A DNA stretch of 64,000 nucleotides, from positions 460,365 through 524,364 of the forward strand of contig NZ_LN999835.1 in NCBI RefSeq assembly GCF_900044015.1, written 5' to 3'. The notes under the pieces are model-generated. The model saw nothing but the letters and a program-made list of their open reading frames with translations. It was not told where the DNA came from and did no database searches. Origin of the DNA: Candidatus Hoaglandella endobia (GTDB lineage: Bacteria > Pseudomonadota > Gammaproteobacteria > Enterobacterales > Enterobacteriaceae). A program made the position numbers and the translations under genes. Positions 10,183 to 21,283 of the stretch are shown here, one piece after another; within the stretch, counting starts at the first letter, position 1, and each line of letters starts with the position of its first letter.

Positions 10183-11148
10183 TTACCGTAACTCAGCTAT
10201 AACCAGCTGGCGGAGTAGCGCTACATGGGCTGCGTCGTCGTTCAGTGCTGGAATATAATGAAACGATGTTCCGCCGGCATATTCAAATATTTTACGATTT
10301 TTAACTTGTATTTCCTCTAATGTTTCCAAACAATCAGCAGCAAATCCAGGACAAAGAACCTGTACATGATTAACGCCCTGAGTCGGAAGTAGCTTCATAA
10401 TTTTATCCGTAGCTGGTAGTAGCCAGGGATCGCTACCAAAGCGCGACTGGAAGGTCATTATTACTCTTTCTGCCGGATAATCTAACGCTGCTGTCAGAGC
10501 CTGAAACGTGGCTTTGCAACGCTGTGGGTAGTCATCGCCTTCCTTAACGTAGCGCATTGGTATACCATGGAACGACATAACTAGCCGGTCAGGCTGACCA
10601 TATTGCACGAACGTGCGTGAAATACTTGCTTTAAGTGCAGCAATATAAGCAGGATGTTGCGCGTAATCGCGGATAAATCTTATCGAAGGCAAACGACGAT
10701 AATCAGTTAGGATACGCGCAACAGCATCCCAAATAGCGGCACTGGTTGAACTAGAATATTGTGGAAACAATGGTAAAATTACAAGCCAGGTGATATTTTT
10801 TGCATACAGGTGCGCTATCGCCTGCGGTAGTGCTGGTTGACCATAACTCATCGCTAGCTCTACGGTGACATCAGGCAAACTAGCAGCCAAAGCTTGCTTC
10901 TGGCGACTGCTATACACCATCAACGGAGAACCTTCCTCCATCCAAATACTTTTATAAATTTTAGCTAATCGTGGTGAACGTAGCGGCAAAATAACGCCAT
11001 AGAGCAGCGGTAACCACAGCGCGCGCGGCATGTCTATAACGCGCCGATCGCTGAGAAATTCAGCTAAATAACGTTTTACCGACTTAGGTGTGGGAGCATT
11101 CGGTGTGCCCAAATTGACCATCAATAAACCGTAATTTTCATGGCTCAT
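10183..11148 (-). CDS. hemH: Ferrochelatase
   Basis: Inserts ferrous iron into protoporphyrin IX, the last step of haem synthesis. I start at ATG 11148 ([16 protein letters not shown], 321 residues, E. coli 320), which has an AAGGA seven bases upstream; an earlier in-frame start would overlap adk. Motifs: [17 protein letters not shown], the FHGIP segment with the metal-binding His near 194, and [15 protein letters not shown] near 265-280. It follows adk as in E. coli. Confidence 0.97.
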   Translation of the reverse strand: MSHENYGLLMVNLGTPNAPTPKSVKRYLAEFLSDRRVIDMPRALWLPLLYGVILPLRSPRLAKIYKSIWMEEGSPLMVYSSRQKQALAASLPDVTVELAMSYGQPALPQAIAHLYAKNITWLVILPLFPQYSSSTSAAIWDAVARILTDYRRLPSIRFIRDYAQHPAYIAALKASISRTFVQYGQPDRLVMSFHGIPMRYVKEGDDYPQRCKATFQALTAALDYPAERVIMTFQSRFGSDPWLLPATDKIMKLLPTQGVNHVQVLCPGFAADCLETLEEIQVKNRKIFEYAGGTSFHYIPALNDDAAHVALLRQLVIAELR

Positions 11149-11194
11149 TGCCGCTTCCTTAGCGTCGGTAAGATAAGAGATCTTTAGCTTAAAA

Positions 11195-11950
<756 letters not shown>

Positions 11951-11966
11951 CTATACTATATTAATT

Positions 11967-13880
11967 TTAACAGCTATTGGCGCTCAATAATTTGTTCATG
12001 CGTTGGATGAACTGGTTAGGATCTTCAAGTGTTCCTCGCTCTGCAAGCAAAGCTTGATCGAGCAATAACTCGATCCATTCTCCAAACAACACATCCTCGC
12101 CTATTTCTGCGATTCTTTTTACTAGCTTATGTTCCGGGTTAAGTTCAAAAATATACTTGATCTCAGGAGAAGACTGTCCTGTAGCAGCAAATATTTTAGC
12201 CATTTGCGTAGTCATATCGTTGGCTGCAGTAGTAACTACTACCGGAGTATCAGTCAAACGATGAGTAAACCTAACTTCTTTAATTCGTTCACCGAGGTAT
12301 ATTTTTACTCGCTCGACGAAAGGTTCCAACGCCTTTTTGGCTTCTTTTTGTTCTGAACTTTCCTTATTAACTAGCTTTTCTAGTGACGGATCTACTTTGC
12401 TAACTGATTGGAACGATTTACCATCAAATTCTGTTAAATAGCTCATCATCCATTCATCGATACGCTCATAAAGCAGGATTACTTCAATGCCTTTTTTGTA
12501 TAACAGTTCTAAATGAGGGCTACTTTTTGCGGCTGCATAGTTGTCGGCAGTGATGTAGTAAATTTTCTCTTGCCCTTCAACCATGCGGTTAACGTAATCT
12601 TCCAATGTTACGTTTTGCGCTGCACTGTCGCCGTAGGTTGAGGCAAAACGCAGTAATTTATCGATAGTTTTAATGTTGTTTGGATCTTCGCCGGGACCTT
12701 CTTTCAGTACTAGCCCAAAATTTTGCCAAAAGGATTGGTATTGCTCAGGATTATCCTTAGCTAGATTATCTAACATGCTTAGCACGCGTTTAGTCATGGC
12801 GCCTTTAAGATTATTGATAAGGCGGCTATCTTGCAAAATTTCGCGAGAGATATTTAGCGGCAGATCGTTAGAATCAATTATTCCCTTAACAAAACGCAGG
12901 TAATTTGGCATAAATTGTTCGGCATCATCCATAATAAACACGCGCTGCACATAAAGTTTTAACCCATGTTTATGCTCACGATGCCACATATCCCAAGGAG
13001 CCTGTGACGGGATATAAAGCAAGCTGGTGTACTCTTGTTTTCCTTCAACTCTGTTATGGCTCCAGATTAGCGGATCGCTAAAATTATGGGATAGATGCTT
13101 ATAGAATTCTTTATACTCTTCATCACTTATTTCTGCCTTATTGCGGGTCCATAGTGCTTGCGCCTTGTTGACTTTTTCCCAGGTTACTACCTCTTTCTCT
13201 TCTCCCTCTTCGCTACCCTCCCTTGCTTTTTTTATGGAAGTCTGAATTTCTACTGGCAGGGCAATATGATCGGAATATTTTCCAATCACGCTCTTAAGAC
13301 GCCAATCATCTAGGAATTCGTCTTCTCCTTCACGCAGATGTAGAGTGATGTCTGTACCACGTTCCGGCTTGTTGATATCGGCAATAGTATAATCGCCTTC
13401 GCCGTTAGACTGCCAAAATACACCTTCTTCGGGGCTAGTACCAGCAGCACGAGTACGCACAGTAACTGTATCTGCTACAATAAACGCTGAGTAAAAACCA
13501 ACACCGAACTGTCCAATAAGCTGACTATCTTTCAGCTTATCTGAACCAGTTAATTTAAGAAAAGCTTTAGTACCAGATTTAGCAATAGTTCCAAGATTAT
13601 CTATTACTTCCTCACGTCGCATGCCAATACCATTATCGCTAATGATAATAGTACGTTGTGTTTTATTACAGGAAAGCCGAACACGCAAATCGCCATCTCC
13701 TTCATATAAATTTGGCTGTGATAGTGCAAGAAAACGCAATTTATCTGCTGCGTCTGAAGCATTGGAGATAAGCTCGCGCAGAAAAATTTCTTTATTAGAA
13801 TAAAGCGAATGTATCATCAGATATAGTAGTTGCTTGACTTCAGATTGGAATCCGCAAGTTTCTTGTCTTCTCATACTCAT
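11967..13880 (-). CDS. htpG: HSP90-family chaperone HtpG
   Basis: ATP-dependent chaperone. I start at ATG 13880 ([15 protein letters not shown], 637 residues, E. coli 624), preceded by AGAGG at proper spacing; the frame runs 17 codons further without family similarity. GHKL ATPase motifs are visible: [18 protein letters not shown], and the [11 protein letters not shown] lid, all in the first 140 residues. Middle and C-terminal domains are complete. A heat-shock-like promoter lies upstream. E. coli has recR between ybaB and htpG; it is missing here and the 135-base gap is too short to hold a readable remnant. Confidence 0.97.
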   Translation of the reverse strand: MSMRRQETCGFQSEVKQLLYLMIHSLYSNKEIFLRELISNASDAADKLRFLALSQPNLYEGDGDLRVRLSCNKTQRTIIISDNGIGMRREEVIDNLGTIAKSGTKAFLKLTGSDKLKDSQLIGQFGVGFYSAFIVADTVTVRTRAAGTSPEEGVFWQSNGEGDYTIADINKPERGTDITLHLREGEDEFLDDWRLKSVIGKYSDHIALPVEIQTSIKKAREGSEEGEEKEVVTWEKVNKAQALWTRNKAEISDEEYKEFYKHLSHNFSDPLIWSHNRVEGKQEYTSLLYIPSQAPWDMWHREHKHGLKLYVQRVFIMDDAEQFMPNYLRFVKGIIDSNDLPLNISREILQDSRLINNLKGAMTKRVLSMLDNLAKDNPEQYQSFWQNFGLVLKEGPGEDPNNIKTIDKLLRFASTYGDSAAQNVTLEDYVNRMVEGQEKIYYITADNYAAAKSSPHLELLYKKGIEVILLYERIDEWMMSYLTEFDGKSFQSVSKVDPSLEKLVNKESSEQKEAKKALEPFVERVKIYLGERIKEVRFTHRLTDTPVVVTTAANDMTTQMAKIFAATGQSSPEIKYIFELNPEHKLVKRIAEIGEDVLFGEWIELLLDQALLAERGTLEDPNQFIQRMNKLLSANSC

Positions 13881-13928
13881 ATAACACCTCTTGACTAAAG
13901 ACAACCAAACAGGCTGTTTAAAAAACAG

Positions 13929-13952
13929 CATTATCCCGGTAAATTGGGATAA
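13929..13952 (-). terminator. Hairpin between ybaB and htpG
   Basis: ATTATCCC and GGGATAAT make an 8-bp stem with an 8-base loop; on the minus strand it is followed by GCTGTTTTTT. It could terminate the dnaX-ybaB transcript, though it overlaps the proposed htpG promoter. Confidence 0.45.
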
Positions 13953-13967
13953 TCTAGTTATATTTCA
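13942..13967 (-). promoter_or_regulatory. Sigma-32-like promoter of htpG
   Basis: On the minus strand TTGAAA (13967-13962) is followed after 14 bases by CCCAATTTA (from 13947). The known heat-shock consensus is CTTGAAA, 11-16 bases, CCCCATnT, and E. coli htpG is a sigma-32 gene. It lies about 60 bases before the htpG start. Confidence 0.45.
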
Positions 13968-14015
13968 ATAAAAAAATAAAAATTGGTGCTGTTGTTAATC
14001 AACAGCCTCTCATCA

Positions 14016-14345
14016 TTAGCAGAGCATTTTAAAATCAAGAGGAAGCTGCATGCTACTAGAGACAGCTGCTATTTTTTCCTTCTTGATTTCAGCAATACGG
14101 CGTGCAGCATCATTGAAGGCTGCAGCAATTAGATCCTCCAGCATCTCTTTATCGTCATCCAAAAGAGTGGGATCTACTTCTACGCGACGGCAATTGTGCG
14201 AGCCGTTAATAGTGACTTTAACCATACCAGCGCCCGATTCTCCGGTAACTTCCAGCTGCGCAATCTCTTCTTGCATACGCTGCATTTTCCCCTGCATTTG
14301 CTGGGCTTTTTTCATCAAATTACCCATTCCTTCTTTACTAAACAT
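14016..14345 (-). CDS. ybaB: Nucleoid-associated protein YbaB/EbfC family
   Basis: Small DNA-binding protein. It is 109 residues, the same as E. coli YbaB, with an N-terminal helix [15 protein letters not shown], the central [20 protein letters not shown] strand region and the C-terminal helix [17 protein letters not shown]. In E. coli it lies just after dnaX in one operon; here a decayed 545-base stretch separates them. Confidence 0.95.
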   Translation of the reverse strand: MFSKEGMGNLMKKAQQMQGKMQRMQEEIAQLEVTGESGAGMVKVTINGSHNCRRVEVDPTLLDDDKEMLEDLIAAAFNDAARRIAEIKKEKIAAVSSSMQLPLDFKMLC

Positions 14346-14419
14346 AGTGTTCTCTTTTACTTAGCTACGTCAAGTAGCGCTGGCGGTATATATTTGCTAT
14401 TATTTGCTACAGGTTATAT

Positions 14420-14890
14420 TATAATGGATATTATTTTCATCCAACTCAGCGGAAAAAATGTATAATATATTATAATCGTGATAATCACTTATTATAAGCT
14501 TTCTCGCCTATATCAATTTTTGATTTTATAGATAGTCTGCTGCCATTCAAACAGCGTTTTTATTTCAGGATCATTATCTTAAGTTAATGTTCATGTTAAT
14601 ATATCTAAATCAGCACCGAGTGCTTCGAGCACAACACTGAGCAAAACACTAAATTGCGCTAAGATATTATACTTTTTAAATAGTTAGTTGCTTCAGCATA
14701 ACCCTGATTACTGCTGGTAGCTTTACTTACTGCCCCGTTCGAATCAATTGAAATTAAGCATACCATATTTCAGCACTACGGCGCTAGAATAGGCGTCACC
14801 GAGCTCGGCAGGCCTGCTTAATCTAGATCTATTAAGCTAGGGGGGATATAACAAAGTAACGAAGAGCGTTACTCTCTTCACCCAAGAATG
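14420..14890 (-). pseudogene. dnaX: Decayed 3' half of dnaX (tau domains IV-V)
   Basis: Directly after the dnaX stop, the same strand still spells the end of the tau protein. The frame 14635-14513 reads VVLEALGADLDIL, two stops, then DNDPEIKTLFEWQQTIY, against AEALSMLK..., DDNPAVRTPLEWRQAIY in E. coli tau. In another frame, 14450-14425 reads AELDENNI, against AELDEESI at the tau C terminus. Order, strand and the position just before ybaB are as expected. At least three stops and frame changes separate the pieces. Confidence 0.85.
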
Positions 14891-16021
14891 CTAAGTTCTG
14901 CCTACGGTGCATTCGGCTGAGCTAAAATGTTCCTTAGGATGAAACGCCAAGGCACGTAACAAAGTCATTTCAACCCCCATTCGGCGGTCAGGAGCATAAA
15001 GCAGTTCTTTACGCCCTACCAACAGAATCTGGTAATACAATTGTAAATCTTCTGGCGGCAGTCGCTGTGATAATTCACGCAAGCGCGACAGTACATTATG
15101 CTCTTCGTAGTCACCTAGTTGATCCGGCTGAAGTTGTCCCATAGCTATGCGGTGCAACAAAGATAGCATCTCTACCAGCAGACTTTCCCAGTCTATACCG
15201 CGGGCCGCATATTGAGATAGTTGCGCAATCATCGCCCTGCCGTCAGCAGCGACCAGTGATTCGAGTAGCGCCAGTGGCTGCTCGGTATTCAGCCTACCAA
15301 GCATCATCTTTACCGTATCTGCGCTAATCACGACCTGCCCCATGGCGATAGCCTGATCGGTAAGACTCAGGGCATCGCGCATGCTACCTTCTGCGGCGCG
15401 AGCTAATAATTTTAGCGCCAGCGGCTCAGCCTTGAGATGCTCATACTGCAACACTTTTACCAAGTGGTTACAGATTTGCTCAATATCGAGCGCCTTAAGA
15501 TGAAATTGTAAACAGCGAGATAAAATAGTTACTGGCAATTTTTGCGGATCAGTGGTGGCTAGTAAAAATTTAATGTGCTCAGGAGGCTCCTCTAGCGTCT
15601 TAAGCAATGCGTTAAAGCTGTGACGGGACAGCATGTGTACTTCGTCAATAAGATAAACTTTGAAGCGTCCGCGTGCCGGTAAGTACTGAATATTATTTAG
15701 TAGTTCTCTAGTATCCTCTACTTTTGTGCGTGAGGCAGCATCTATTTCCATCAGATCAACAAAACGGCCCTGCTCGATTTCGAGACAATTCGCGCATTGA
15801 CCACAAGGAGTCGCGGTAATACCAGTTTCACAATTTAATCCTTTAGCCATTAGACGAGCAATAGTGGTTTTACCCACGCCACGCGTACCAGATAACAGAT
15901 AGGCATGATGAATCCTGCCTAATAAAAAGCAATTAGCTAATACTGTTAAGATATGTTCCTGCCCTACTACATCTGCAAATGTTTGCGGACGCCACTTACG
16001 AGCAAGTACCTGGTAGCTCAT
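14891..16021 (-). CDS. dnaX: DNA polymerase III clamp-loader subunit, gamma-length only
   Basis: ATPase subunit of the clamp loader. At 376 residues it holds domains I-III: Walker A GTRGVGKTT near 45-53, the zinc cluster C-x8-C-x2-C-x2-C near 64-79, DEVHML, the sensor-1 ATTDPQKLP and the sensor-2 GSMRDAL. E. coli tau has 643 residues and gamma 431. No slippery A-AAA-AAG tail remains, so only a gamma-like form can be made and the DnaB- and polymerase-binding domains are absent. The lost part is still readable downstream as a remnant. Confidence 0.95.
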   Translation of the reverse strand: MSYQVLARKWRPQTFADVVGQEHILTVLANCFLLGRIHHAYLLSGTRGVGKTTIARLMAKGLNCETGITATPCGQCANCLEIEQGRFVDLMEIDAASRTKVEDTRELLNNIQYLPARGRFKVYLIDEVHMLSRHSFNALLKTLEEPPEHIKFLLATTDPQKLPVTILSRCLQFHLKALDIEQICNHLVKVLQYEHLKAEPLALKLLARAAEGSMRDALSLTDQAIAMGQVVISADTVKMMLGRLNTEQPLALLESLVAADGRAMIAQLSQYAARGIDWESLLVEMLSLLHRIAMGQLQPDQLGDYEEHNVLSRLRELSQRLPPEDLQLYYQILLVGRKELLYAPDRRMGVEMTLLRALAFHPKEHFSSAECTVGRT

Positions 16022-16122
16022 GAGTAAATTAAAAGAGATTTAATAAATAATATGATCTAAAGAAGATTAGTTCGTACCTAGAAAATAAATTAAAATAGTT
16101 TATGTTAATATATCTGTTAATA

Positions 16123-16226
16123 TATCTTAAATCATAGTTCAAGATTACCTATAGATTGCTACCAGCTACAGCCTATGCTGTGTAAAAATACACAAGTAAA
16201 GATCCAACATTAGTTACTACTAACAC
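16123..16226 (-). pseudogene. apt: Decayed apt (adenine phosphoribosyltransferase)
   Basis: E. coli has apt upstream of dnaX on the same strand. In this 311-base gap the minus strand at 16226-16215 reads V-L-V-V, matching KVLVVDDLL at the PRPP-binding motif. In the same frame further on come G-S-N-L-stop and VILNYDL (near 16148-16128), against the pattern GITSYSL near the Apt C terminus. The frame is kept between the pieces with about 23 codons deleted. Confidence 0.62.
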
Positions 16227-16332
16227 TAAGCCCTGAAAAACCGTATCAATGCCTTTACTCTTCTTTCTTTAAGAAAGAGTAGTCTATCCATGCATTATTA
16301 AATAGTTTATTTTTAAATAAATAAGGTAAAAA

Positions 16333-16536
16333 ATGAAAAAGATTGATTATTTAATGCTGTTAAGAAAGTGCCAAACATTAGAAACTCTTGAAAGAGTTAT
16401 TGAAAAAAATAAGTATGAACTATCTGATGATAAACTAGAAATATTTAATTCAGCCGCAGATCATCGGTTGGCAGAACTAACAATGAACAAATTTTATGAT
16501 AAAATTCCGATTTTTGTCTGGAAATATGTACGTTAA
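16333..16536 (+). CDS. hha: Hha-family nucleoid/regulatory protein
   Basis: Small partner of H-NS that helps silence horizontally acquired genes and modulates expression. The 67 residues match E. coli Hha (72) over almost the whole length: [16 protein letters not shown] and [18 protein letters not shown] with VWK near the end; the Asp in AADHR (residue 43 here) corresponds to the H-NS-contacting Asp48. The first five E. coli residues are missing. AAGG lies upstream of the ATG. It is convergent with ffs; in E. coli hha and ffs are also in one neighbourhood. Whether H-NS is kept is not visible here. Confidence 0.93.
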   Translation: MKKIDYLMLLRKCQTLETLERVIEKNKYELSDDKLEIFNSAADHRLAELTMNKFYDKIPIFVWKYVR

Positions 16537-16569
16537 GAATAAATCTCTATGTTAGCAATGATTAGTGGA

Positions 16570-16674
16570 GGCCCAGTTAGCAATACCTAGCACACACGTA
16601 GCTCTTGTTGCGGCTGCTTCCTTCCGGACCTGACCAAGTGTACAAGTTAGTGTTGCAAGAGCACTAACTGAACC
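16570..16674 (-). ncRNA. ffs: 4.5S RNA of the signal recognition particle
   Basis: The minus strand contains the SRP RNA core GGTCAGGTCCGGAAGGAAGC, including the GGAA tetraloop and the Ffh-binding internal loop. The ends pair over 11 bp (GGTTCAGTTAG with CTAACTGGGCC, two G-T pairs), giving about 105 nucleotides against 114 in E. coli. Ends are estimated from the terminal helix. Confidence 0.95.
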
Positions 16675-16679
16675 TTTAT

Positions 16680-17206
16680 AACTTATTTATATTAATAAAA
16701 ATGCTAAAAATTATTTTTACTTAATTTTTTTTACTTAAAATCATCTGACTAGATAGTAGTAGTCTATCTATACTACCTAGAACTATGAAAATAAGTCAAG
16801 ATATAACTGTTATTTTTAGCAATTTTATTATTTTTAAATGAAGATATTACACTTTATCGTTACAAAGTACACCAGTTTTATTTTAAATAAATACTAAATA
16901 TTTCTGGAGGTTTGCCAAAAATGTAATTAGATAGATTTGATCAACAATAAACCTGTTAATCAGCAACACTTTTACTCTACCTAGAGTACTACAAATTAGT
17001 TTTACTAGATTTTATCTAGTTACGTATAAATTAAATAAGCATGATCTCTGTATTTTTTTTAAAAAAATGGGCTGAAGATTATCTTTATTAAGTATTAAAT
17101 ATAATATTTTATATTTTAATATATAAATATTATATTTAATACTATAATTAATTTTTAATATTTAGTATCCAGCTTAACTTTAAGTTGTTATGTGAGGTTT
17201 TTTATC
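16680..17206. other. AT-rich gap before mnmG, candidate replication origin
   Basis: No gene is recognisable. The stretch 17050-17160 is almost pure A/T, two GATC sites are present, and GATCTCTGTATTT near 17044 resembles the E. coli 13-mer unwinding repeats with a few mismatches. Enterics place oriC just upstream of mnmG, and mnmG is still followed by an rsmG remnant here. I find no good DnaA box (TTATNCACA), so the call rests on position. Confidence 0.4.
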
Positions 17207-19096
17207 ATGTTTTATCCAGATAATTTTGACGTTATTATTGTTGGCGGTGGTCACGCAGGTACAGAAGCAGCAATAGCGTCGGCTCGTATGGGATGCCTTA
17301 CTCTATTACTAACACATAATATTGATACGCTAGGCCAAATGTCCTGTAATCCAGCTATTGGTGGTATCGGTAAAGGACATTTAGTTAAAGAAATCGATGC
17401 AATGGGTGGTTTGATGGCAAAAGCAATAGATCAAGCAGGTATCCAATTCAGGATACTAAATGCTAGTAAAGGCCCAGCAGTAAGAGCCACGCGCGCTCAG
17501 GCTGATCGCGTACTTTACCGTCAAGTTGTACGCCAAGCGTTAGAAAATCAGCCTCATCTTATGATCTTACAGTTATCCGTGGAAAATCTAATCGTCGATG
17601 ATGATCGGGTTGTAGGCGTTGTAACCCAGATAGGAATTAAATTTAGTGCTCGTGCTATAGTCCTAACAGTAGGAACATTTCTTGATGGTAAAATCTACAT
17701 TGGCATGGATCATTATAGCGGAGGACGAGCTGGCGATCAGCCATCTTTGTCTCTGTCAAGATATTTACGCGAACTTCCATTTAGGATACATCGATTAAAA
17801 ACTGGCACCCCACCACGTCTTGACGCGCGCAGCATCGACTTTAAACGTCTAGCTATTCAATATAGCGACGATCCGCTGCCAGTATTTTCCTTTTTAGGAA
17901 ACATAAATCAACATCCTCGGCAAGTACCCTGCTATATCACGTATACCAATGACAATACCCATGAAGTTATTCGCCATAATTTGAATCGTAGTCCAATGTA
18001 CGCTGAGATGATTGAAGGTGTCGGGCCACGTTATTGTCCGTCCATAGAAGATAAGGTTATGCGCTTCACAGATCGCGAAGCGCACCAGATATTTTTAGAA
18101 CCAGAAGGACTAACTAGTCAAGAAATTTATCCTAATGGCATCTCAACTAGTCTACCGTTAGACATACAAATAAAAATTGTGCATTCCATACAGGGACTGG
18201 AAAATGCCCGCATCATGCGTCCAGGGTATGCGATTGATTATGAATTTTTCGATCCACGCGACCTTAAATTAACGTTAGAAAGCAAACTAATCAATGGTTT
18301 ATTCTTTGCCGGTCAAATTAACGGTACTACTGGCTATGAGGAAGCTGCAGCCCAAGGCATGCTCGCTGGACTAAATGCAGCCCGCTTAGCCATGGATAAA
18401 GATGGTTGGGCCCCTAGCCGCAGTGAAGCATATTTAGGCGTGCTGATAGATGATTTATGTACATTAGGTACACAAGAGCCTTATCGCATGTTCACCTCAC
18501 GTGCAGAATACCGGTTGCTGCTGCGTGAAGATAATGCTGATCTGCGCCTGACCGAAATTGGCAGGCAGTTGAGGATGGTAGATGATGAGCGCTGGGCATC
18601 TTTCTGCGCTAAACAGGAAACCATCGAGCGTGAGCGTCAGCGTCTACGTGCTACTTGGATATATCCAAGTAGCAAGGGTATAGAAAAACTTAACGCACTT
18701 ATCAAAGTTCCTCTCGAGTATGAGGCTAACGGGGAAGATCTGCTACGTCGTCCAGAGATAGACTACTCACAGCTGACTAAAATCGAAAATTTTGGTCCGG
18801 CACTATTGAATAGAAAAGCTGCTGAACAAGTTGAAATACAGATTAAATATCAAGGCTACATCGACCGTCAAAAGAAAGAAATCGTGCGTCAAATGCGTCA
18901 TGAACATACAATGTTGCCAGAAAATATAAATTTTGGTTCTATTACCGGATTATCAAGCGAGGTAATAGCAAAACTTAATGATCACAAACCTACCTCAATT
19001 GGCCAGGCTTCGCGCATTTCTGGCGTTACACCAGCGGCAATATCTATTTTATTGGTATGGTTGAAAAAACAAGGACTACTATATCATAATACCTAA
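17207..19096 (+). CDS. mnmG: tRNA uridine-5-carboxymethylaminomethyl modification enzyme, FAD subunit
   Basis: With MnmE it makes the cmnm5 modification at wobble U34. I start at ATG 17207 ([18 protein letters not shown], 629 residues as in E. coli) with GTGAGG upstream. Visible: the FAD dinucleotide motif [10 protein letters not shown], the [11 protein letters not shown] segment with the conserved Cys before it, [19 protein letters not shown] near 370, and the C-terminal MnmE-binding helices ending [16 protein letters not shown]. The thiolation partner relay TusBCD is encoded at 31.7-32.8 kb. Confidence 0.98.
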   Translation: MFYPDNFDVIIVGGGHAGTEAAIASARMGCLTLLLTHNIDTLGQMSCNPAIGGIGKGHLVKEIDAMGGLMAKAIDQAGIQFRILNASKGPAVRATRAQADRVLYRQVVRQALENQPHLMILQLSVENLIVDDDRVVGVVTQIGIKFSARAIVLTVGTFLDGKIYIGMDHYSGGRAGDQPSLSLSRYLRELPFRIHRLKTGTPPRLDARSIDFKRLAIQYSDDPLPVFSFLGNINQHPRQVPCYITYTNDNTHEVIRHNLNRSPMYAEMIEGVGPRYCPSIEDKVMRFTDREAHQIFLEPEGLTSQEIYPNGISTSLPLDIQIKIVHSIQGLENARIMRPGYAIDYEFFDPRDLKLTLESKLINGLFFAGQINGTTGYEEAAAQGMLAGLNAARLAMDKDGWAPSRSEAYLGVLIDDLCTLGTQEPYRMFTSRAEYRLLLREDNADLRLTEIGRQLRMVDDERWASFCAKQETIERERQRLRATWIYPSSKGIEKLNALIKVPLEYEANGEDLLRRPEIDYSQLTKIENFGPALLNRKAAEQVEIQIKYQGYIDRQKKEIVRQMRHEHTMLPENINFGSITGLSSEVIAKLNDHKPTSIGQASRISGVTPAAISILLVWLKKQGLLYHNT

Positions 19097-19154
19097 TATT
19101 AGGTTATATACTAACATGATTAGTATCATAATGCTTAATGTTACTAAGCTAATT

Positions 19155-19270
19155 CCTAGTACGTTAAACATGTAGGCTTTAGTACCTAGCTAAAGGGATT
19201 CCATCGTTTAGTATTACTACACTTGCTGTATTGATTGAATGAAGAAAAAGTAATATCTATCATTATTACA
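19155..19270 (+). pseudogene. rsmG: Decayed rsmG (gidB, 16S rRNA methyltransferase)
   Basis: E. coli has rsmG right after mnmG on the same strand. At 19169-19195 the plus strand reads H-V-G-F-S-T-stop-L-K-G, against D-V-G-T-G-P-G-L-P-G, the SAM-binding loop. It continues in a shifted frame with GIPSFSI against GIPLSI, and near 19233 gives D-stop-M-K-K-K against D-S-L-G-K-R. Two frame changes and several stops show it is dead. Confidence 0.72.
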
Positions 19271-19348
19271 ATAACTAATAGGATGCTAGGAGGCGATATA
19301 TTAATGTTTTTTTGTCAGATTACACAATATTTTTTATAATTCTAAAAA

Positions 19349-19431
19349 ATTGACTACCCAGAACATAGTCAGTTTGTAACTAACTAAATGAATGAATGTG
19401 TAAGAAACCTGTGAATGCTTCAAATAATTAC
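19349..19431 (-). pseudogene. crr: Probable crr (EIIA-Glc) remnant
   Basis: E. coli has crr after ptsI. On the ptsI strand at 19407-19384 the frame reads F-L-T-H-S-F-I-stop, against F-E-T-N-H-A-F-S-I-E; shortly after come S-Y-K-L and, further on, V-V-N against S-G-V-E-L...G-I-D. The second His (HFGID) of the active site region is not preserved. It lies tail to tail with the rsmG remnant. Confidence 0.58.
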
Positions 19432-19504
19432 TAAAGATAGCTAAATTAGCTGTTTCAGCATGGCTCAACAATAGTTTTATGCTATATAAGCTTTAATTAC
19501 GTAT

Positions 19505-21220
19505 TTATTTTTCAATAAATTTATTGACTAAACTTATCAATTCTTCCGCTGTTGGCTTAGCTAATGCTTCTTCTACTAAGGTCTTTGCATCACTAAAATT
19601 AGTATTACGAATAATTTTTTTTATGCGGGGGATAGAGATAGAACTCATACTAAATTCATCCAATCCCATTCCTAATAACAGTAGGGTAGCACGTTCATCT
19701 CCCGCTAACTCACCACACATACCTGCCCATTTACCCGCAGCATGCGCAGCATCAATGACTTGTTTAATTAATTTTAGTACTGCCGGAGACAGGGGATTAT
19801 AAAGATGAGAGATTAGCTCATTACCGCGATCCACAGCAAGAGTATATTGGGTCAGGTCGTTTGTCCCAATACTAAAAAAATCAACTTCTTTTGCTAAATG
19901 ATGCGCGATTACCGCAGCAGCAGGGGTTTCTACCATAACCCCAACTGCAATGTCTTCATTGAAGGCTTGACCTTCTTCTCTTAATTGTGCTTTCAGTAGA
20001 TCAAGTTCTAATTTTAGGGTTCGTACTTCTTCAACCGAAATTATCATTGGATACATGATATGTAGTTGACCAAACGCCGAGGCGCGCAAAATAGCACGCA
20101 GCTGTGCATGTAGTATCTCTTTGCGAGATAGTCCGATACGAATAGCACGCCAGCCGAGAAACGGGTTATTTTCTTTAGGAAAATTCATATATGGCAGATT
20201 TTTATCGCCACCAATATCCATGGTACGCACGATAATAGCACTGTTAGGCATTGATTCTACAACGTTTTTATAAGCTTCAAACTGTTCTTCTTCGCTGGGC
20301 AAAGAATCACGATCCATGAATAGAAATTCTGTACGATAAAGCCCAATACCATCGGCACCATTGCGCTTAGCACCGGCTACATCTCGCACAGAGCCAATAT
20401 TAGCGCAGATTTCTATCTGATGCCCGTCTAGAGTAATTGCAGGAAGATTTTTAAAAATTGCTAGTTCTCGCTTTTCGGCATAATACTTACTCTGCAGCAT
20501 CTTCAGCTCTTTTATCACTGCTTGCTCTGGATTAATATAAATTTGGTTATTGATTGCATCAATTATAACGTAGTCTCCATTGGAGACTTGTTTGGTGATA
20601 TTACCGGTGCCAACGATAGCAGGCAATTCTAGTGAGCGTGCCATAATAGATGTATGGGAAGTACGGCCGCCTAGATCAATTACTAACCCTAATACTTTGT
20701 TAGGATTTAGCTGAGCAGTTTCCGAAGGTGTCAGATCCTCTGCTACCAGTACGACTTTTTCATTTAGGTCGCTTAAATTAATTATCGGCATCGCGAGCAT
20801 ATTACGCAATAATCGTTTACCGAGATCACGGATGTCTGTAGCGCGCTCTCTAAGGTATTCGTCATCTATTTTTTCTAACGCTTTTGCCTGGTTCTCAATG
20901 ATTGAATAGACAGCTTCTTCTGCGCTAGAGAGGTTATTTTTGATAAACGATCTTATTTCTTGTTCAAATTCTTCATCTTCTAATAACATGATATGGCTAT
21001 CAAATATGGCTTCTTTATCTTTACCAAAATTTCTAACTGCTTTGATTTTTATCTCTTTTAATTGGTTAGAAGATTTAGCGCGGCCGACAAGAAAATGCTT
21101 AATCTCCAGATCAATCTGATCTGTTTTGATTTTTTTTTTGTTGATGATTATTTCATCTTCTTTCAGAAGCAGCGCTTTACCAAAGGCTATCCCTGGTGAT
21201 GCTAAAATTCCTGAAATCAT
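19505..21220 (-). CDS. ptsI: PTS enzyme I
   Basis: Transfers phosphate from phosphoenolpyruvate to HPr, the first step of sugar uptake by the phosphotransferase system. It is 571 residues (E. coli 575, the last four missing). The phosphorylated His189 lies in [50 protein letters not shown] and GMCGELAGD (active-site Cys near 502) build the PEP-binding barrel. It follows ptsH with a 63-base gap. No EII gene is in the window. Confidence 0.98.
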   Translation of the reverse strand: MISGILASPGIAFGKALLLKEDEIIINKKKIKTDQIDLEIKHFLVGRAKSSNQLKEIKIKAVRNFGKDKEAIFDSHIMLLEDEEFEQEIRSFIKNNLSSAEEAVYSIIENQAKALEKIDDEYLRERATDIRDLGKRLLRNMLAMPIINLSDLNEKVVLVAEDLTPSETAQLNPNKVLGLVIDLGGRTSHTSIMARSLELPAIVGTGNITKQVSNGDYVIIDAINNQIYINPEQAVIKELKMLQSKYYAEKRELAIFKNLPAITLDGHQIEICANIGSVRDVAGAKRNGADGIGLYRTEFLFMDRDSLPSEEEQFEAYKNVVESMPNSAIIVRTMDIGGDKNLPYMNFPKENNPFLGWRAIRIGLSRKEILHAQLRAILRASAFGQLHIMYPMIISVEEVRTLKLELDLLKAQLREEGQAFNEDIAVGVMVETPAAAVIAHHLAKEVDFFSIGTNDLTQYTLAVDRGNELISHLYNPLSPAVLKLIKQVIDAAHAAGKWAGMCGELAGDERATLLLLGMGLDEFSMSSISIPRIKKIIRNTNFSDAKTLVEEALAKPTAEELISLVNKFIEK

Positions 21221-21283
21221 AATACCATATTACCTTACTAAGTATAAGACCTTTTTGCCTAAAAAGATCAGGCAGTGTATTAC

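Noticed and set aside
14891..14960. Programmed frameshift producing two DnaX products
   Set aside because: No A-AAA-AAG-type slippery run with a downstream hairpin is present before the stop.
16680..17206. DnaA boxes upstream of mnmG
   Set aside because: No nonamer within one mismatch of TTATCCACA was found by eye on either strand.
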